From Candidatus Roizmanbacteria bacterium UBA6242 (GTDB taxonomy: Bacteria > Patescibacteriota > Microgenomatia > UBA1406 > GWC2-37-13): DNA of 39,902 nt. The notes beneath the pieces are model-generated. The model did no database searches, was not told the origin of the DNA, and saw only the letters and a program-made list of their open reading frames with translations. Below, piece by piece: positions 1 to 7,987 of this stretch. The translations under genes and the position numbers were made by a program. The stretch is from assembly GCA_002440905.1 (NCBI GenBank), contig DJWA01000009.1:23631-63532 (forward strand). Reading direction: 5' to 3'. Numbering within the stretch: position 1 is the stretch's first letter; the number at the start of each line of letters is the position of its first letter.

Positions 1-32
1 TAAATCCAATAAAACAGGCAGCATAATTACTC

Positions 33-38
33 TATAAT
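33..38 (+). promoter_or_regulatory. -10 box TATAAT of the glycosyltransferase gene
   Basis: Perfect TATAAT ends 8 bases before the ATG at 47. With the usual 6-7 base gap to the start site, the mRNA would begin at or next to the start codon, so it is probably leaderless. The -35 region is partly outside any clear consensus. Confidence 0.6.
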
Positions 39-46
39 ATATCATT

Positions 47-1591
47 ATGGCCAAAATGGCAATCCTCCTAATTGTTGCTTTTTTGCTGCGACTGTATGGC
101 GTAGACTGGGACCAGTGGGGCCAACTTCACCCCGATGAGCGGATGTTGATGATGGTCACCGAAAAAATAAGCTTTTTTACGAATCTCAACCCTGACTTCT
201 TTAACTACGGAAGTCTGCCGGTGTATTTATTAAGATTTTTCCATCCCTCAACCGATTACTATACCCTGGTCAAGACCGGCAGATATCTGTCAATATTCTT
301 TGACCTTATAACTGTAATTTTTGTTTATAAGATTTCAAAAAGCATTTTTAAAAAGGAATCAATTGCTCTGGCATCGGGCTTTTTCTATGCGATCGCTTTT
401 TTTCCGATACAGAATTCCCATTTCTTTGTCGTTGACGTTTTACTGACAACGTTTACGACAATTCTTGCCTACCGAATGCTTCTTTTCCTAAAGAAACCTA
501 CTTTTAAGGGATCGATTATCATGGCAGTATTTTTTGCCGCGATGATGGCGACAAAGTTTACGGCAATAGTTTTCCTGCCGTTTATCGGAATCTTGATCAT
601 TTGGAAAAACTTCAAAAAGCCCAAGAAATTATTGTTGCTGTCTACGGGATTCGGAATCACATTTTTACTTTTCTTTTTCATTTTTATGCCCTATGCCTTT
701 ATAGAGGGTGAGCGGTTTCTGGCTGACATTTCGCAACAATTAAAAATGAATTCCAATCCCTACACCTTCCCCTACACTCTCCAATATGTCGACACCTTAC
801 CCTACCTGTATTACCTTAAGAACATATTTTTCTGGGGACTTGGACCGGTTATTTCCTTTTGCGTAATTGTCGGAGTGATCAATTCAAAAAAGTATTTTAA
901 AAGTACCGGTTTTATTTTATTGGCAATTTTTATGACATTCTATTTTCTTATTATCGGAAGAAGCGCGGTCAAGTTCATGCGCTACATGTTGCCACTCTAT
1001 CCCCTATTAACGGTTATCGCCGGATACGGCATGAGTCGTCTAAAGGAACTTAACAAATATTTGGCGGCCGCGGTCTTTGCCTTTTCAATAATCTGGTCTT
1101 TGGCTTTTGTAAATATATACTCATATACCCATACAAGAATTGCCGCTTCTGATTGGATAAGGAAAAACATTCCCTCAGGGTCAACGCTTGCAGTTGAACA
1201 TTGGGACGACCGATTGCCAGTCGGTGATTCAGGCAGTTACGTTTTTGAAGAACTGACTCTATATGACCAACCCGATGATGATATCAAATGGTTGACAATT
1301 AACGACAAACTCAATCGTTCCGATTACATAATAATCGCTTCAAACAGATTGCACGTTCCCCTATCCCGTCTGACAGACTGCCAAAAGTATAAGTCCTGTT
1401 ACGTAAAAACCTCCGAATACTATGACAAACTTTTCAATAATCGCCTTCCCTACCGTAAAGTTGCCGAATTCCAGGCGAACCCGGGAATAAAAATCGGCAA
1501 GTTTTATATAGGTATTAACGACCAATCGGCCGACGAGTCATTTACGGTATACGACCATCCGCAAATCATGATATTCAAGAAGTTACATTAA
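47..1591 (+). CDS. GT39/ArnT-like membrane glycosyltransferase
   Basis: A 514-residue polytopic membrane protein of the dolichyl-phosphate-mannose mannosyltransferase/ArnT (GT-C) type. These enzymes move a sugar from a lipid-phosphate carrier to an acceptor outside the membrane. The N-terminal helix is followed by an HPDE motif (Asp30-Glu31), at the place of the acidic catalytic residues in the first outer loop of GT-C enzymes. About ten or more hydrophobic segments follow up to about residue 360. The last 150 residues are soluble and contain several Tyr and Asp, as in the C-terminal domains of ArnT-like proteins. The ATG at 47 is chosen because a TATAAT box lies just upstream. The 3' end overlaps the convergent epimerase gene by 9 bases. 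Substrate and acceptor cannot be told; S-layer or surface-protein glycosylation is a guess. Confidence 0.82.
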   Translation: MAKMAILLIVAFLLRLYGVDWDQWGQLHPDERMLMMVTEKISFFTNLNPDFFNYGSLPVYLLRFFHPSTDYYTLVKTGRYLSIFFDLITVIFVYKISKSIFKKESIALASGFFYAIAFFPIQNSHFFVVDVLLTTFTTILAYRMLLFLKKPTFKGSIIMAVFFAAMMATKFTAIVFLPFIGILIIWKNFKKPKKLLLLSTGFGITFLLFFFIFMPYAFIEGERFLADISQQLKMNSNPYTFPYTLQYVDTLPYLYYLKNIFFWGLGPVISFCVIVGVINSKKYFKSTGFILLAIFMTFYFLIIGRSAVKFMRYMLPLYPLLTVIAGYGMSRLKELNKYLAAAVFAFSIIWSLAFVNIYSYTHTRIAASDWIRKNIPSGSTLAVEHWDDRLPVGDSGSYVFEELTLYDQPDDDIKWLTINDKLNRSDYIIIASNRLHVPLSRLTDCQKYKSCYVKTSEYYDKLFNNRLPYRKVAEFQANPGIKIGKFYIGINDQSADESFTVYDHPQIMIFKKLH

Positions 1592-2629
1592 TTTTTTTAT
1601 TATTCCGAGGATTCCCTGCTTCCAACCGACTGTATGGGTAGTGCCGGTCCCCCGAGACTTTATTTCCCGGTAGTTTTTATAGTACCAGACGTAGGCTTTT
1701 GTCAAAGCGTCTGAATTTGAATAGCGTGGTTGCCATTTTAAGGTTTTAGTCAGCTTGTCGATTGATACAAACGAATCCCGGTCGGCTGTGTCATATACCC
1801 ATTGGTATAACGGAGATAGGTGAAGTTTTTCAAATATCCAAAGGGCTTTTTTTACCAAATAAGCCGGTGTCATTAATATCCTCGACTTTGATTTTATAGA
1901 TCTAAAGAAAATATCAAAATCCCCTTTAATGGTTGTGAATTCCCCAGCCCCGATATTGAAGGTGTCGTTGTATCTTCGGTTGTTTTTTTGGGTGAAAAGA
2001 AAAACCGCTTTTGAGAGGTCGTCAACATCCAATAGTTGGTAGCGGTTGCGGCCGTTGCCTATGACAGGGATTTTCTTGCCGTCGTGAACCCAGTCAAAAA
2101 GGATTTCAAATACCCCAAGTCTGTGGGTTCCCAAAAAAGTTTTAGGTCTTATAATTGTGACGTTTAGGTTTTTTTTCATGTACTTAAAACAGATGTCTTC
2201 AGCATCGATTTTCGACTGTCCGTAAGGTCCAACCCCAACTCTCTTATCTGATTCAATGATCGGGTGTTTGGTCGGAACGCCGTATACGGCGGTTGAAGAA
2301 ATATATACTACTCTTTTGGTCTTATACTTCATAGACACATTTAATATGTTTTCCGTACCATTGACATTTACTTCGTGTATTTCCTCAGCTTTCCTCAAAG
2401 GAAGGGCGGCTGCAGCGTGAACGACATAATCGGGCTTCACTTCTTTGAAAATTTTATTGAGTAGTTTTTTGTCCCTGACGTCCGCTTCCAGAAAAACAAC
2501 CTTTTTGGGATATTCCCTCATATCGGGATTGTGTATATCTAAAAGATATACCTCTTTTTTTTCTTTTGAAAAATATTTTGCCAAGTGGAGGCCGAGAAAC
2601 CCGGCGCCACCTGTAATTAGAACTCTCAT
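1583..2629 (-). CDS. NAD-dependent epimerase/dehydratase (extended SDR)
   Basis: A 348-residue extended short-chain dehydrogenase/reductase. The Rossmann nucleotide-binding motif GGAGFLG is at residues 7-13. The catalytic Ser is in the SST segment near 111-113, and the YxxxK pair is Tyr136/Lys140. Length and motifs fit nucleotide-sugar epimerases/dehydratases, and also the 3-beta-hydroxysteroid-dehydrogenase-like branch, so the substrate is open. Its location beside a GT-C glycosyltransferase suggests a part in making surface sugars (inference). The start at 2629 is supported by a TATAAT on the minus strand 8 bases upstream, giving a probable leaderless mRNA. The gene is divergent from the HAD gene and convergent with the glycosyltransferase. 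Confidence 0.85.
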   Translation of the reverse strand: MRVLITGGAGFLGLHLAKYFSKEKKEVYLLDIHNPDMREYPKKVVFLEADVRDKKLLNKIFKEVKPDYVVHAAAALPLRKAEEIHEVNVNGTENILNVSMKYKTKRVVYISSTAVYGVPTKHPIIESDKRVGVGPYGQSKIDAEDICFKYMKKNLNVTIIRPKTFLGTHRLGVFEILFDWVHDGKKIPVIGNGRNRYQLLDVDDLSKAVFLFTQKNNRRYNDTFNIGAGEFTTIKGDFDIFFRSIKSKSRILMTPAYLVKKALWIFEKLHLSPLYQWVYDTADRDSFVSIDKLTKTLKWQPRYSNSDALTKAYVWYYKNYREIKSRGTGTTHTVGWKQGILGIIKKLM

Positions 2630-2633
2630 AAGG

Positions 2634-2643
2634 TATAATTATA
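2634..2643. promoter_or_regulatory. palindromic bidirectional -10 element
   Basis: TATAATTATA is its own reverse complement and supplies a perfect TATAAT on each strand. On the minus strand it ends 8 bases before the epimerase ATG (2629). On the plus strand it ends 16 bases before the HAD-protein ATG (2656). The whole intergenic space is only 26 bases, so both divergent promoters must share this element. Confidence 0.6.
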
Positions 2644-2655
2644 CAAATTTATATT

Positions 2656-3243
2656 ATGAAAAAAGTTCTGAAAGTTGGTTTCGATTTGGACGGGGTAATT
2701 CTTTATAATCCCATACGAGTTTTCAGACCATTCGCAAAAAAATTCCTCAAACCATTAAAGGCCGGCGTTCTCGGCCAAGAAAAAGAATCATTCTACTTTC
2801 CCCGATCCAACTTTGAAAAGTTTTTGTGGAGGCTTATCCATTTGACCAGTTTTAAAATAAATCGCGGATACGACGATCTTAAGAAATTATCTAAAAACAA
2901 GGGAATTAGATTATATCTTGTAACTGGAAGATACGGGTTTCTAGAAGACGACTACGAAAAATGGCTCAAGAAAATAAATGCTAATAAGGTTTTTGAGAAG
3001 TGTTACATCAATAAAAAAAACACTCAACCCAACGAATTCAAAGAGGAAATTATTAAAAAGCTTAAACTCGATATATACGTTGAAGATAACTGGGACATCA
3101 TCGAAAAACTTAATCATCACACCGGAGCCGAAATACTTTGGATAACGAATCTAGTAGACAGAGTTATCCCTTACAAAAACAAATTCAACGATTTAAAAGA
3201 AGTTTCCCTATTTTTGAAAAAGTTTTCTTCACGCCACGTATAA
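2656..3243 (+). CDS. HAD-superfamily phosphatase-like protein (nucleotidase-like)
   Basis: A 195-residue protein with the HAD motif I FDLDG near its N-terminus (Asp10 and Asp12), a TGR motif II segment around residue 93, and an acidic VEDNWD motif IV near residue 140. These are the positions of the nucleophile Asp, the Thr of motif II and the Mg-binding acids in HAD phosphatases. Length and layout resemble the 5'-deoxyribonucleotidase branch, but the substrate cannot be decided. Its last 59 bases lie inside the 3' end of the convergent CBS-domain gene, a long antiparallel coding overlap. No Shine-Dalgarno site is seen; the promoter is shared with the divergent epimerase. Confidence 0.72.
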   Translation: MKKVLKVGFDLDGVILYNPIRVFRPFAKKFLKPLKAGVLGQEKESFYFPRSNFEKFLWRLIHLTSFKINRGYDDLKKLSKNKGIRLYLVTGRYGFLEDDYEKWLKKINANKVFEKCYINKKNTQPNEFKEEIIKKLKLDIYVEDNWDIIEKLNHHTGAEILWITNLVDRVIPYKNKFNDLKEVSLFLKKFSSRHV

Positions 3244-4048
3244 CCTCGTTATCCATGTAAAACCTCAATAGATCCCGAGTGGTTACAATCCCTATCGGGT
3301 GACGATCCTTGTCGACAATGACAACGCTGCCGATCTTTTTGTTTATGATCAGGTTAAAGACTTCGGACAAATGGTTATCGTTTTTTAGACTGAGAACATA
3401 AGTTTTCATGTAATTTTTTACATGCTGGTTGAAAAGATGGATCTTATTCCCCACCCTTTCCATCTTGCCTTCGTGGTTTTTGGGCTGGGTCAAAAATGAT
3501 ATTAAATCATAATAACTCAATATTCCTTTAAGTTTCATGTCCCGGTTGATGACGATAAGCTTTGACAGTTTGGTCGACTTGAAAAGGGTCAACGCCTGAG
3601 CGACGGTTTCGTCTTCGTAGATAACGGTTAAGGGTTTTTGTCTGAAGCTGAGTGCCTCCTTGATGGTTTTTTTGAAGGCCGGAAAATCCATAAGGTTCGC
3701 AAGAATTCTCCGCGCCGATATTATCCCCAAGAAGTTTTCTTTCCTGTCAAAGACAGGTAAGTAATGGATCTTGGACTCAATCAAAAGCGATGCTACTTTG
3801 GGTACAGGAAAATCTACATATATCTTAGGAGGATGATGCAGACAGTGTTCCACTTTGGCGTTTCCAGGATGGGAACTTTTTATTACACAATAGTAAGGAT
3901 TGATGACGCCCAAGAATTTATTATCTTCGTCAAACACAAACGCGGCATCGTGGGAAGTTGAAAGCTTGGATAACGCGTGAGACAGGGTCATATCGGGATC
4001 GGCTTTGATGATGTTTTTTCTTTTGACTATGGAAGATAAATCAATCAT
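3185..4048 (-). CDS. four-CBS-domain protein
   Basis: A 287-residue protein built almost only of CBS modules. Four repeats can be seen, at roughly residues 8-60, 65-118, 128-185 and 215-272, each ending in the typical pattern of a hydrophobic strand, Gly-Ile/Val, and a short helix (for example LGVINPYY, LGIISARR, LKGILSYYD, IGIVTTRD). Paired CBS domains (Bateman modules) bind adenine nucleotides and usually control a partner domain. Here no catalytic or DNA-binding domain is attached, so it may act as a free-standing energy or nucleotide sensor (inference). A 64-base gap separates it from the downstream-coordinate aminopeptidase gene. Its 3' end overlaps the HAD gene by 59 bases. Confidence 0.85.
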   Translation of the reverse strand: MIDLSSIVKRKNIIKADPDMTLSHALSKLSTSHDAAFVFDEDNKFLGVINPYYCVIKSSHPGNAKVEHCLHHPPKIYVDFPVPKVASLLIESKIHYLPVFDRKENFLGIISARRILANLMDFPAFKKTIKEALSFRQKPLTVIYEDETVAQALTLFKSTKLSKLIVINRDMKLKGILSYYDLISFLTQPKNHEGKMERVGNKIHLFNQHVKNYMKTYVLSLKNDNHLSEVFNLIINKKIGSVVIVDKDRHPIGIVTTRDLLRFYMDNEVIRGVKKTFSKIGKLLLNR

Positions 4049-4112
4049 ATAGGTAAACAGTTTGATGATACTACCTTAAAAATACAATTTCAATAAGAAA
4101 AATGTGAGAATA

Positions 4113-5312
4113 TTAAAGAGTAAATAGACCATCTTTGTATATTAGTTTTTCAGTACCGTCGGTAAGAATCGCCGTGACCGTTTTAGGGTTGGTATTTATG
4201 ATGTCACAATGCTCTATGGACTCATTATACCCCAACCTTTCCCAGTCTTTTTTTGTCATCGATTTGATATCTCCGGTATAGCAGTCGTGATAGGAAGTAC
4301 CGACTGCCAAATGGGAGTTTCCGTATTTCCCACCGTAATTTTCATCATAAAGGGTATTGGCCATGAATCGGGAAATCTTTGAAAACCTTTTATCTGTAAG
4401 GGAAAATTCCCCGATTTTATCGGCGTTTTTTTGCGATATCATTTCGCGAAGGAGTTTTTCGTTTTTGTCGGCCGTTGCCTTAATAACTCTCCCCTCCTTA
4501 AACTCTAATTGGATGTTTTCGATAATATTGCCGTACCGGTAAAGTGGGAAATTGAAAAATATCTTTCCGGTAACACCCCGCCAATCGGGAGACGTAAAAA
4601 TTTCAAAAGACGGTATATTGGCTCCCCTGCCCCCTTCCCATTTTCTTTTTTCTCCCAATGTTATATACAAATCCGTCTTTTCTGAAACTATGTGGTATTT
4701 TTTGACGGGTAATGAGTTGAGTTTTTCCTTGAGCGCTTCTATCTCCTTAAAGGTTTTCCTCCATTTTGAAATGGGATCAACCTCATTAAGATAACAGGCG
4801 TCTATGATCTGCTTCCAGAATTCCTCAATGGTCAGTCCCGCCTCCTTAGCCATACCCTCGGTTCCATAAAGGCACAGTGACCAAGTCAATTTACCCCTAT
4901 CTTCTTTTTCAAAAAGCCAACGCCTTAAAGCTTGTTTTTGGCTGTTGGCCATAATTATTTTTTTCGGGTCAACGTTTTTGAGTAAAAATGGGTCTGAGGG
5001 TGCGATAAGATAAACCCGATGGTCGATCGTATCTATAAGAGTTTTCGTATATTTTTTAGGGAAGAATTTTAGCTGGTCATCCGAGGCGTTCTCAAACATG
5101 GCTTTCTCGAACGTCTCATCCGCAGGTTTAAGCATCGGGTAAGCGCCGATTCCAAGAATTTGCTTGAATACTTCAACCGCCAATGGCTTGGCTTCTCTAT
5201 CAAACTGAAGATAGACGACTTCTTTCGGTTTAATTCCCTTCCCCTTGCCCAAAGCAAAGTTGACCATGACGCGCGCGTAGTTTTCTAGTACTTTTTTTGA
5301 AGGAGTATACAT
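4113..5312 (-). CDS. M29-family aminopeptidase
   Basis: A 399-residue metallo-aminopeptidase of family M29 (AmpS/aminopeptidase T). The family is cytosolic, uses two metal ions and removes N-terminal residues from peptides. The sequence carries the family blocks in order: NIPSFEIFTSP with its ligand Glu, the GEF segment, NSHLAVG with its His, and near the C-terminus EHCDII with the His-x-Asp ligand pair. Length matches the usual 400-410 residues. A TATAAT box on the minus strand ends 8 bases before the ATG at 5312, so the gene likely has its own leaderless transcript, separate from the pyrimidine genes upstream. Confidence 0.9.
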   Translation of the reverse strand: MYTPSKKVLENYARVMVNFALGKGKGIKPKEVVYLQFDREAKPLAVEVFKQILGIGAYPMLKPADETFEKAMFENASDDQLKFFPKKYTKTLIDTIDHRVYLIAPSDPFLLKNVDPKKIIMANSQKQALRRWLFEKEDRGKLTWSLCLYGTEGMAKEAGLTIEEFWKQIIDACYLNEVDPISKWRKTFKEIEALKEKLNSLPVKKYHIVSEKTDLYITLGEKRKWEGGRGANIPSFEIFTSPDWRGVTGKIFFNFPLYRYGNIIENIQLEFKEGRVIKATADKNEKLLREMISQKNADKIGEFSLTDKRFSKISRFMANTLYDENYGGKYGNSHLAVGTSYHDCYTGDIKSMTKKDWERLGYNESIEHCDIINTNPKTVTAILTDGTEKLIYKDGLFTL

Positions 5313-5320
5313 GGAAATTT

Positions 5321-5326
5321 ATTATA
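5321..5326 (-). promoter_or_regulatory. -10 box of the M29 aminopeptidase gene
   Basis: Minus-strand TATAAT ends 8 bases before the start codon at 5312, the same spacing as seen at several other genes here. It lies in the 21-base gap after the PRTase-like gene. Confidence 0.55.
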
Positions 5327-5333
5327 TCAAAAG

Positions 5334-6521
5334 TTACTTTAAGATTTTGTCACTCATATCCCGGAAAAGAACGCCGTACCCCTGCTCTTGAGTCCATCGT
5401 CTTTTCGCGGCAAAAACCATTTCCGAATATTTGATGGCACCAGAAGGATTATTGAAATACTGGTACAAACCCCTCATCAGGTATCCTCCGTTACTCAAGT
5501 ATAAAAGGTGCTGGTTGACATTCTCTTCATAATCGGGTTCGGGAAAGCCTGTACCGTTTGGCCCGCCATAAGTATCTGAACGATATGAATTCCATTCGGG
5601 CGCTTCGGGGTCATCGTGGGGAATCAACTTGGAGAAATCTCCCATATCGCCGACAACTTGATCGTCCGGCTTAAGGAGCGTGGTAATTTCAGGGCGAACT
5701 GTTTCTATTTCATAAATAAGTTCCTCCGGAAAATTTATATAATTGGCGTGTTCTCGACCGATAGTTGCCGCGGTTTTTTTGCCTTCAGATAACCCGTAGG
5801 CTAAATATCCAACATTCAGTTCGATATTAATTCCGTTGTCCTGGGCAAATTTCTTAAGGAGCAATACCCCTTGGGTTGTAGCAACGGCAACGTCTATGGT
5901 TATTTTTCCAAGATCGTGGTCTGCCAACTTGGTTTTATCGCCTATAGCCTTAATAACACCGATGAGGGTATCGCCAGAGGCCAAACAGTCCTCAACAATC
6001 CTCAAAGGCGCATCGGAGGGTGTTTTAAGAACGGGTTCAATAAGCTGGGCTAGATTGTCCTGGTAATGGACTCTATTTTTTGGGTCTTCTGTCCCACGAG
6101 CCGCCAATTTGGACAACCTTAGCGAATGTTCGTTTGTGGAACCATGAAACACCCTTAAGTCAAAATTGTCCTGATGAGCTTCAAAAGCCAGGTTGTTAAG
6201 GGTGCCGATGTGGCCACCAAGTATTTTGTATCTTGATTCGCCCTCAACCATCGATTCGGGAAAACTTTCAACAAAAGACTGGGGAGTTACATAGCTACCG
6301 GGAAGTTTATGAACCAGCGCTTCGGGTAATTTAACGAAATACTGGCCTTTTTCGGTTTTCGGTCCATTATTCTCGGTGAAAGTCACTTCAATATTGTTTA
6401 TCTGACCGGTTCCAACCATTACTAGTTTATGGAGACTTAGAAGATTGGGTTGCTTGAGGGCAGCTATAAATTCCTGTCCTTTTTGAGCCGAGGATTCTGC
6501 TGTCATATTGGTTTTCGCCAT
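5334..6521 (-). CDS. uncharacterised protein with a phosphoribosyltransferase-like motif
   Basis: A 395-residue protein not assigned to a named family. Around residues 174-190 it has LRIVEDCLASGDTLIGV: hydrophobic strand, two acids (Glu177, Asp178), then ASGDT. This is the pattern of the PRPP-binding loop of type I phosphoribosyltransferases, where two acids bind ribose and a small/Gly-rich loop binds the 5'-phosphate. About 160 residues precede the motif and about 205 follow, so it is much larger than a single PRTase domain. No membrane helix is seen. It starts 27 bases after pyrF, so it is likely the last gene of the pyrimidine operon. A base-salvage or regulatory role would fit, but this is inference. 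The fold call rests on one motif. Confidence 0.55.
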   Translation of the reverse strand: MAKTNMTAESSAQKGQEFIAALKQPNLLSLHKLVMVGTGQINNIEVTFTENNGPKTEKGQYFVKLPEALVHKLPGSYVTPQSFVESFPESMVEGESRYKILGGHIGTLNNLAFEAHQDNFDLRVFHGSTNEHSLRLSKLAARGTEDPKNRVHYQDNLAQLIEPVLKTPSDAPLRIVEDCLASGDTLIGVIKAIGDKTKLADHDLGKITIDVAVATTQGVLLLKKFAQDNGINIELNVGYLAYGLSEGKKTAATIGREHANYINFPEELIYEIETVRPEITTLLKPDDQVVGDMGDFSKLIPHDDPEAPEWNSYRSDTYGGPNGTGFPEPDYEENVNQHLLYLSNGGYLMRGLYQYFNNPSGAIKYSEMVFAAKRRWTQEQGYGVLFRDMSDKILK

Positions 6522-6548
6522 TTTATATGACCCATGGCTCTATGTCAA

Positions 6549-7337
6549 TCAATTCCTGTATTGATTTATTTCACTCTTTAACTTTTTCGCCTCTTCTCTC
6601 GGATTATCGGCGAATATTATTCCACGCGAGGAGTTGATTATAAGACCCGTCTTTCTGTTATTCAGACCTGCTTTCAAGGTTGACTTAATATCGCCTCCCT
6701 GCGCGCCAATCCCCGGAACAAGGAAGAACATCTCCTGGCCAACGATTCGCCTTACCTCTCGTAACTCCTTGGGGTATGTAGCCCCGACCACTAACAAACA
6801 GTTGCCGTTAGTATTCCACTTTCTAGTGACTTGTTTGGCGACTATTTTGTACAAAGGGGTGCCCTTGACCTCAAGATCCTGAAACTCACCGGCTCCGGGA
6901 TTTGAAGTACGACAAAGAATAATGATACCCTTATCCAACTGGTTCAGGAATGGTCTTATAGCCTCTTGTCCCAAGTAAGGGTGGATGGTCAAAGCATCGG
7001 CCTTAAGGTGTGTAAAAATAAATTGAACATATCCTTCATTTGTGTTGCCTATATCAGCCCTTTTAGCATCTATGATGATCGGAATTTCCGGATGGTTAGT
7101 TTTGAGGTAGTCACAAGTCTTTTTAAGAGATTCAATACCTTTATGACCTATAGACTCATAGAAGGCAGCGTTCAACTTATATGAACAAACAAGATCGTTG
7201 GTGGCCTTGATAATTTCCTTATTGAACAAAAACTGGTTCTTACCCTTTCCTATTTTTTTGACATCCGTATCCAATCCGACACAGACCAGGGAGTCGTTTT
7301 TTTTAATGGCTTTCTCTAGCTTTTCAATAAATTTCAT
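6549..7337 (-). CDS. pyrF: orotidine-5'-phosphate decarboxylase
   Basis: A 262-residue enzyme that decarboxylates OMP to UMP, the last step of de novo pyrimidine synthesis. The catalytic motif DAKRADIGNT (Asp90, Lys92, Asp95) is the type 2 form (type 1 enzymes have a DLKFHDI-like motif). The phosphate-binding end LVPGIGAQGGD and the Arg-containing NSSRGI segment are also present. It overlaps pyrE by 4 bases (ATGA), indicating translational coupling. Fifth and final dedicated enzyme downstream of orotate formation in the operon. Confidence 0.95.
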   Translation of the reverse strand: MKFIEKLEKAIKKNDSLVCVGLDTDVKKIGKGKNQFLFNKEIIKATNDLVCSYKLNAAFYESIGHKGIESLKKTCDYLKTNHPEIPIIIDAKRADIGNTNEGYVQFIFTHLKADALTIHPYLGQEAIRPFLNQLDKGIIILCRTSNPGAGEFQDLEVKGTPLYKIVAKQVTRKWNTNGNCLLVVGATYPKELREVRRIVGQEMFFLVPGIGAQGGDIKSTLKAGLNNRKTGLIINSSRGIIFADNPREEAKKLKSEINQYRN

Positions 7338-7987
7338 TTTTTGTGTTCCAAAAACTTTTTACCGTGACCTATCTTCGTGTTGACAGGTATTCCCTTTTTG
7401 CATAGAGGGCAATCCTCCCCTGGAAATGACTCGACCTCAAAAACTCCAAGCGCGGTAAAAGGAGCGCCGACAACTTTAGCATTGACACGTTTTGAATCGC
7501 GGTTGATCATAACGCAAACACCAACGACCTTCCCGCCGGCCTTTTTGACGGCGGCAACGGTTTTTTTGACGGATATACCGGTTGTCGTCAAGTCCTCAAG
7601 AATTAGCACCTTTTTCCCTTTAATAAATTTGTCATAACCACGCCTAAAAATCTGCTCGCTTTCAGCAGCTGATGCGGTCGTACCTTTATCCTTTTCCGTG
7701 TACACACTCATAACCTCTTTCCCTTTAAGACGCGAAAGATGGTGAGCTGTCCAAGTGCATAGTATCGTACCACCAACAGCCGGTGCGGCAACTACGTCTA
7801 TGGACCTGTTTTTGAATTTCTCGGCAAACATTCGCCCAACCTGGGCGGTCTCCTTAACGTGTGGGTATAGAAAATCTTTATTAATATATACCGCCGTATG
7901 CCTGCCCGATGTCAAAACAAAATGGTCGTCGGTCAAAATCGCCCCTACTTTTTTTAAAAGATTAATCACTTTATTCTCCATATTCAT
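7334..7987 (-). CDS. pyrE: orotate phosphoribosyltransferase
   Basis: A 217-residue type I phosphoribosyltransferase joining orotate and PRPP to give OMP. The PRPP loop reads VLILEDLTTTG, close to the consensus of two acids followed by a Thr/Gly-rich turn. An N-terminal YINKDF segment and the C-terminal CPLCKKG pair of cysteines occur in the long PyrE subfamily. The start codon overlaps the aspartase-like stop by ATGA, and its stop overlaps the pyrF start by ATGA. A second in-frame Met two codons later is an alternative start. Confidence 0.94.
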   Translation of the reverse strand: MNMENKVINLLKKVGAILTDDHFVLTSGRHTAVYINKDFLYPHVKETAQVGRMFAEKFKNRSIDVVAAPAVGGTILCTWTAHHLSRLKGKEVMSVYTEKDKGTTASAAESEQIFRRGYDKFIKGKKVLILEDLTTTGISVKKTVAAVKKAGGKVVGVCVMINRDSKRVNAKVVGAPFTALGVFEVESFPGEDCPLCKKGIPVNTKIGHGKKFLEHKK

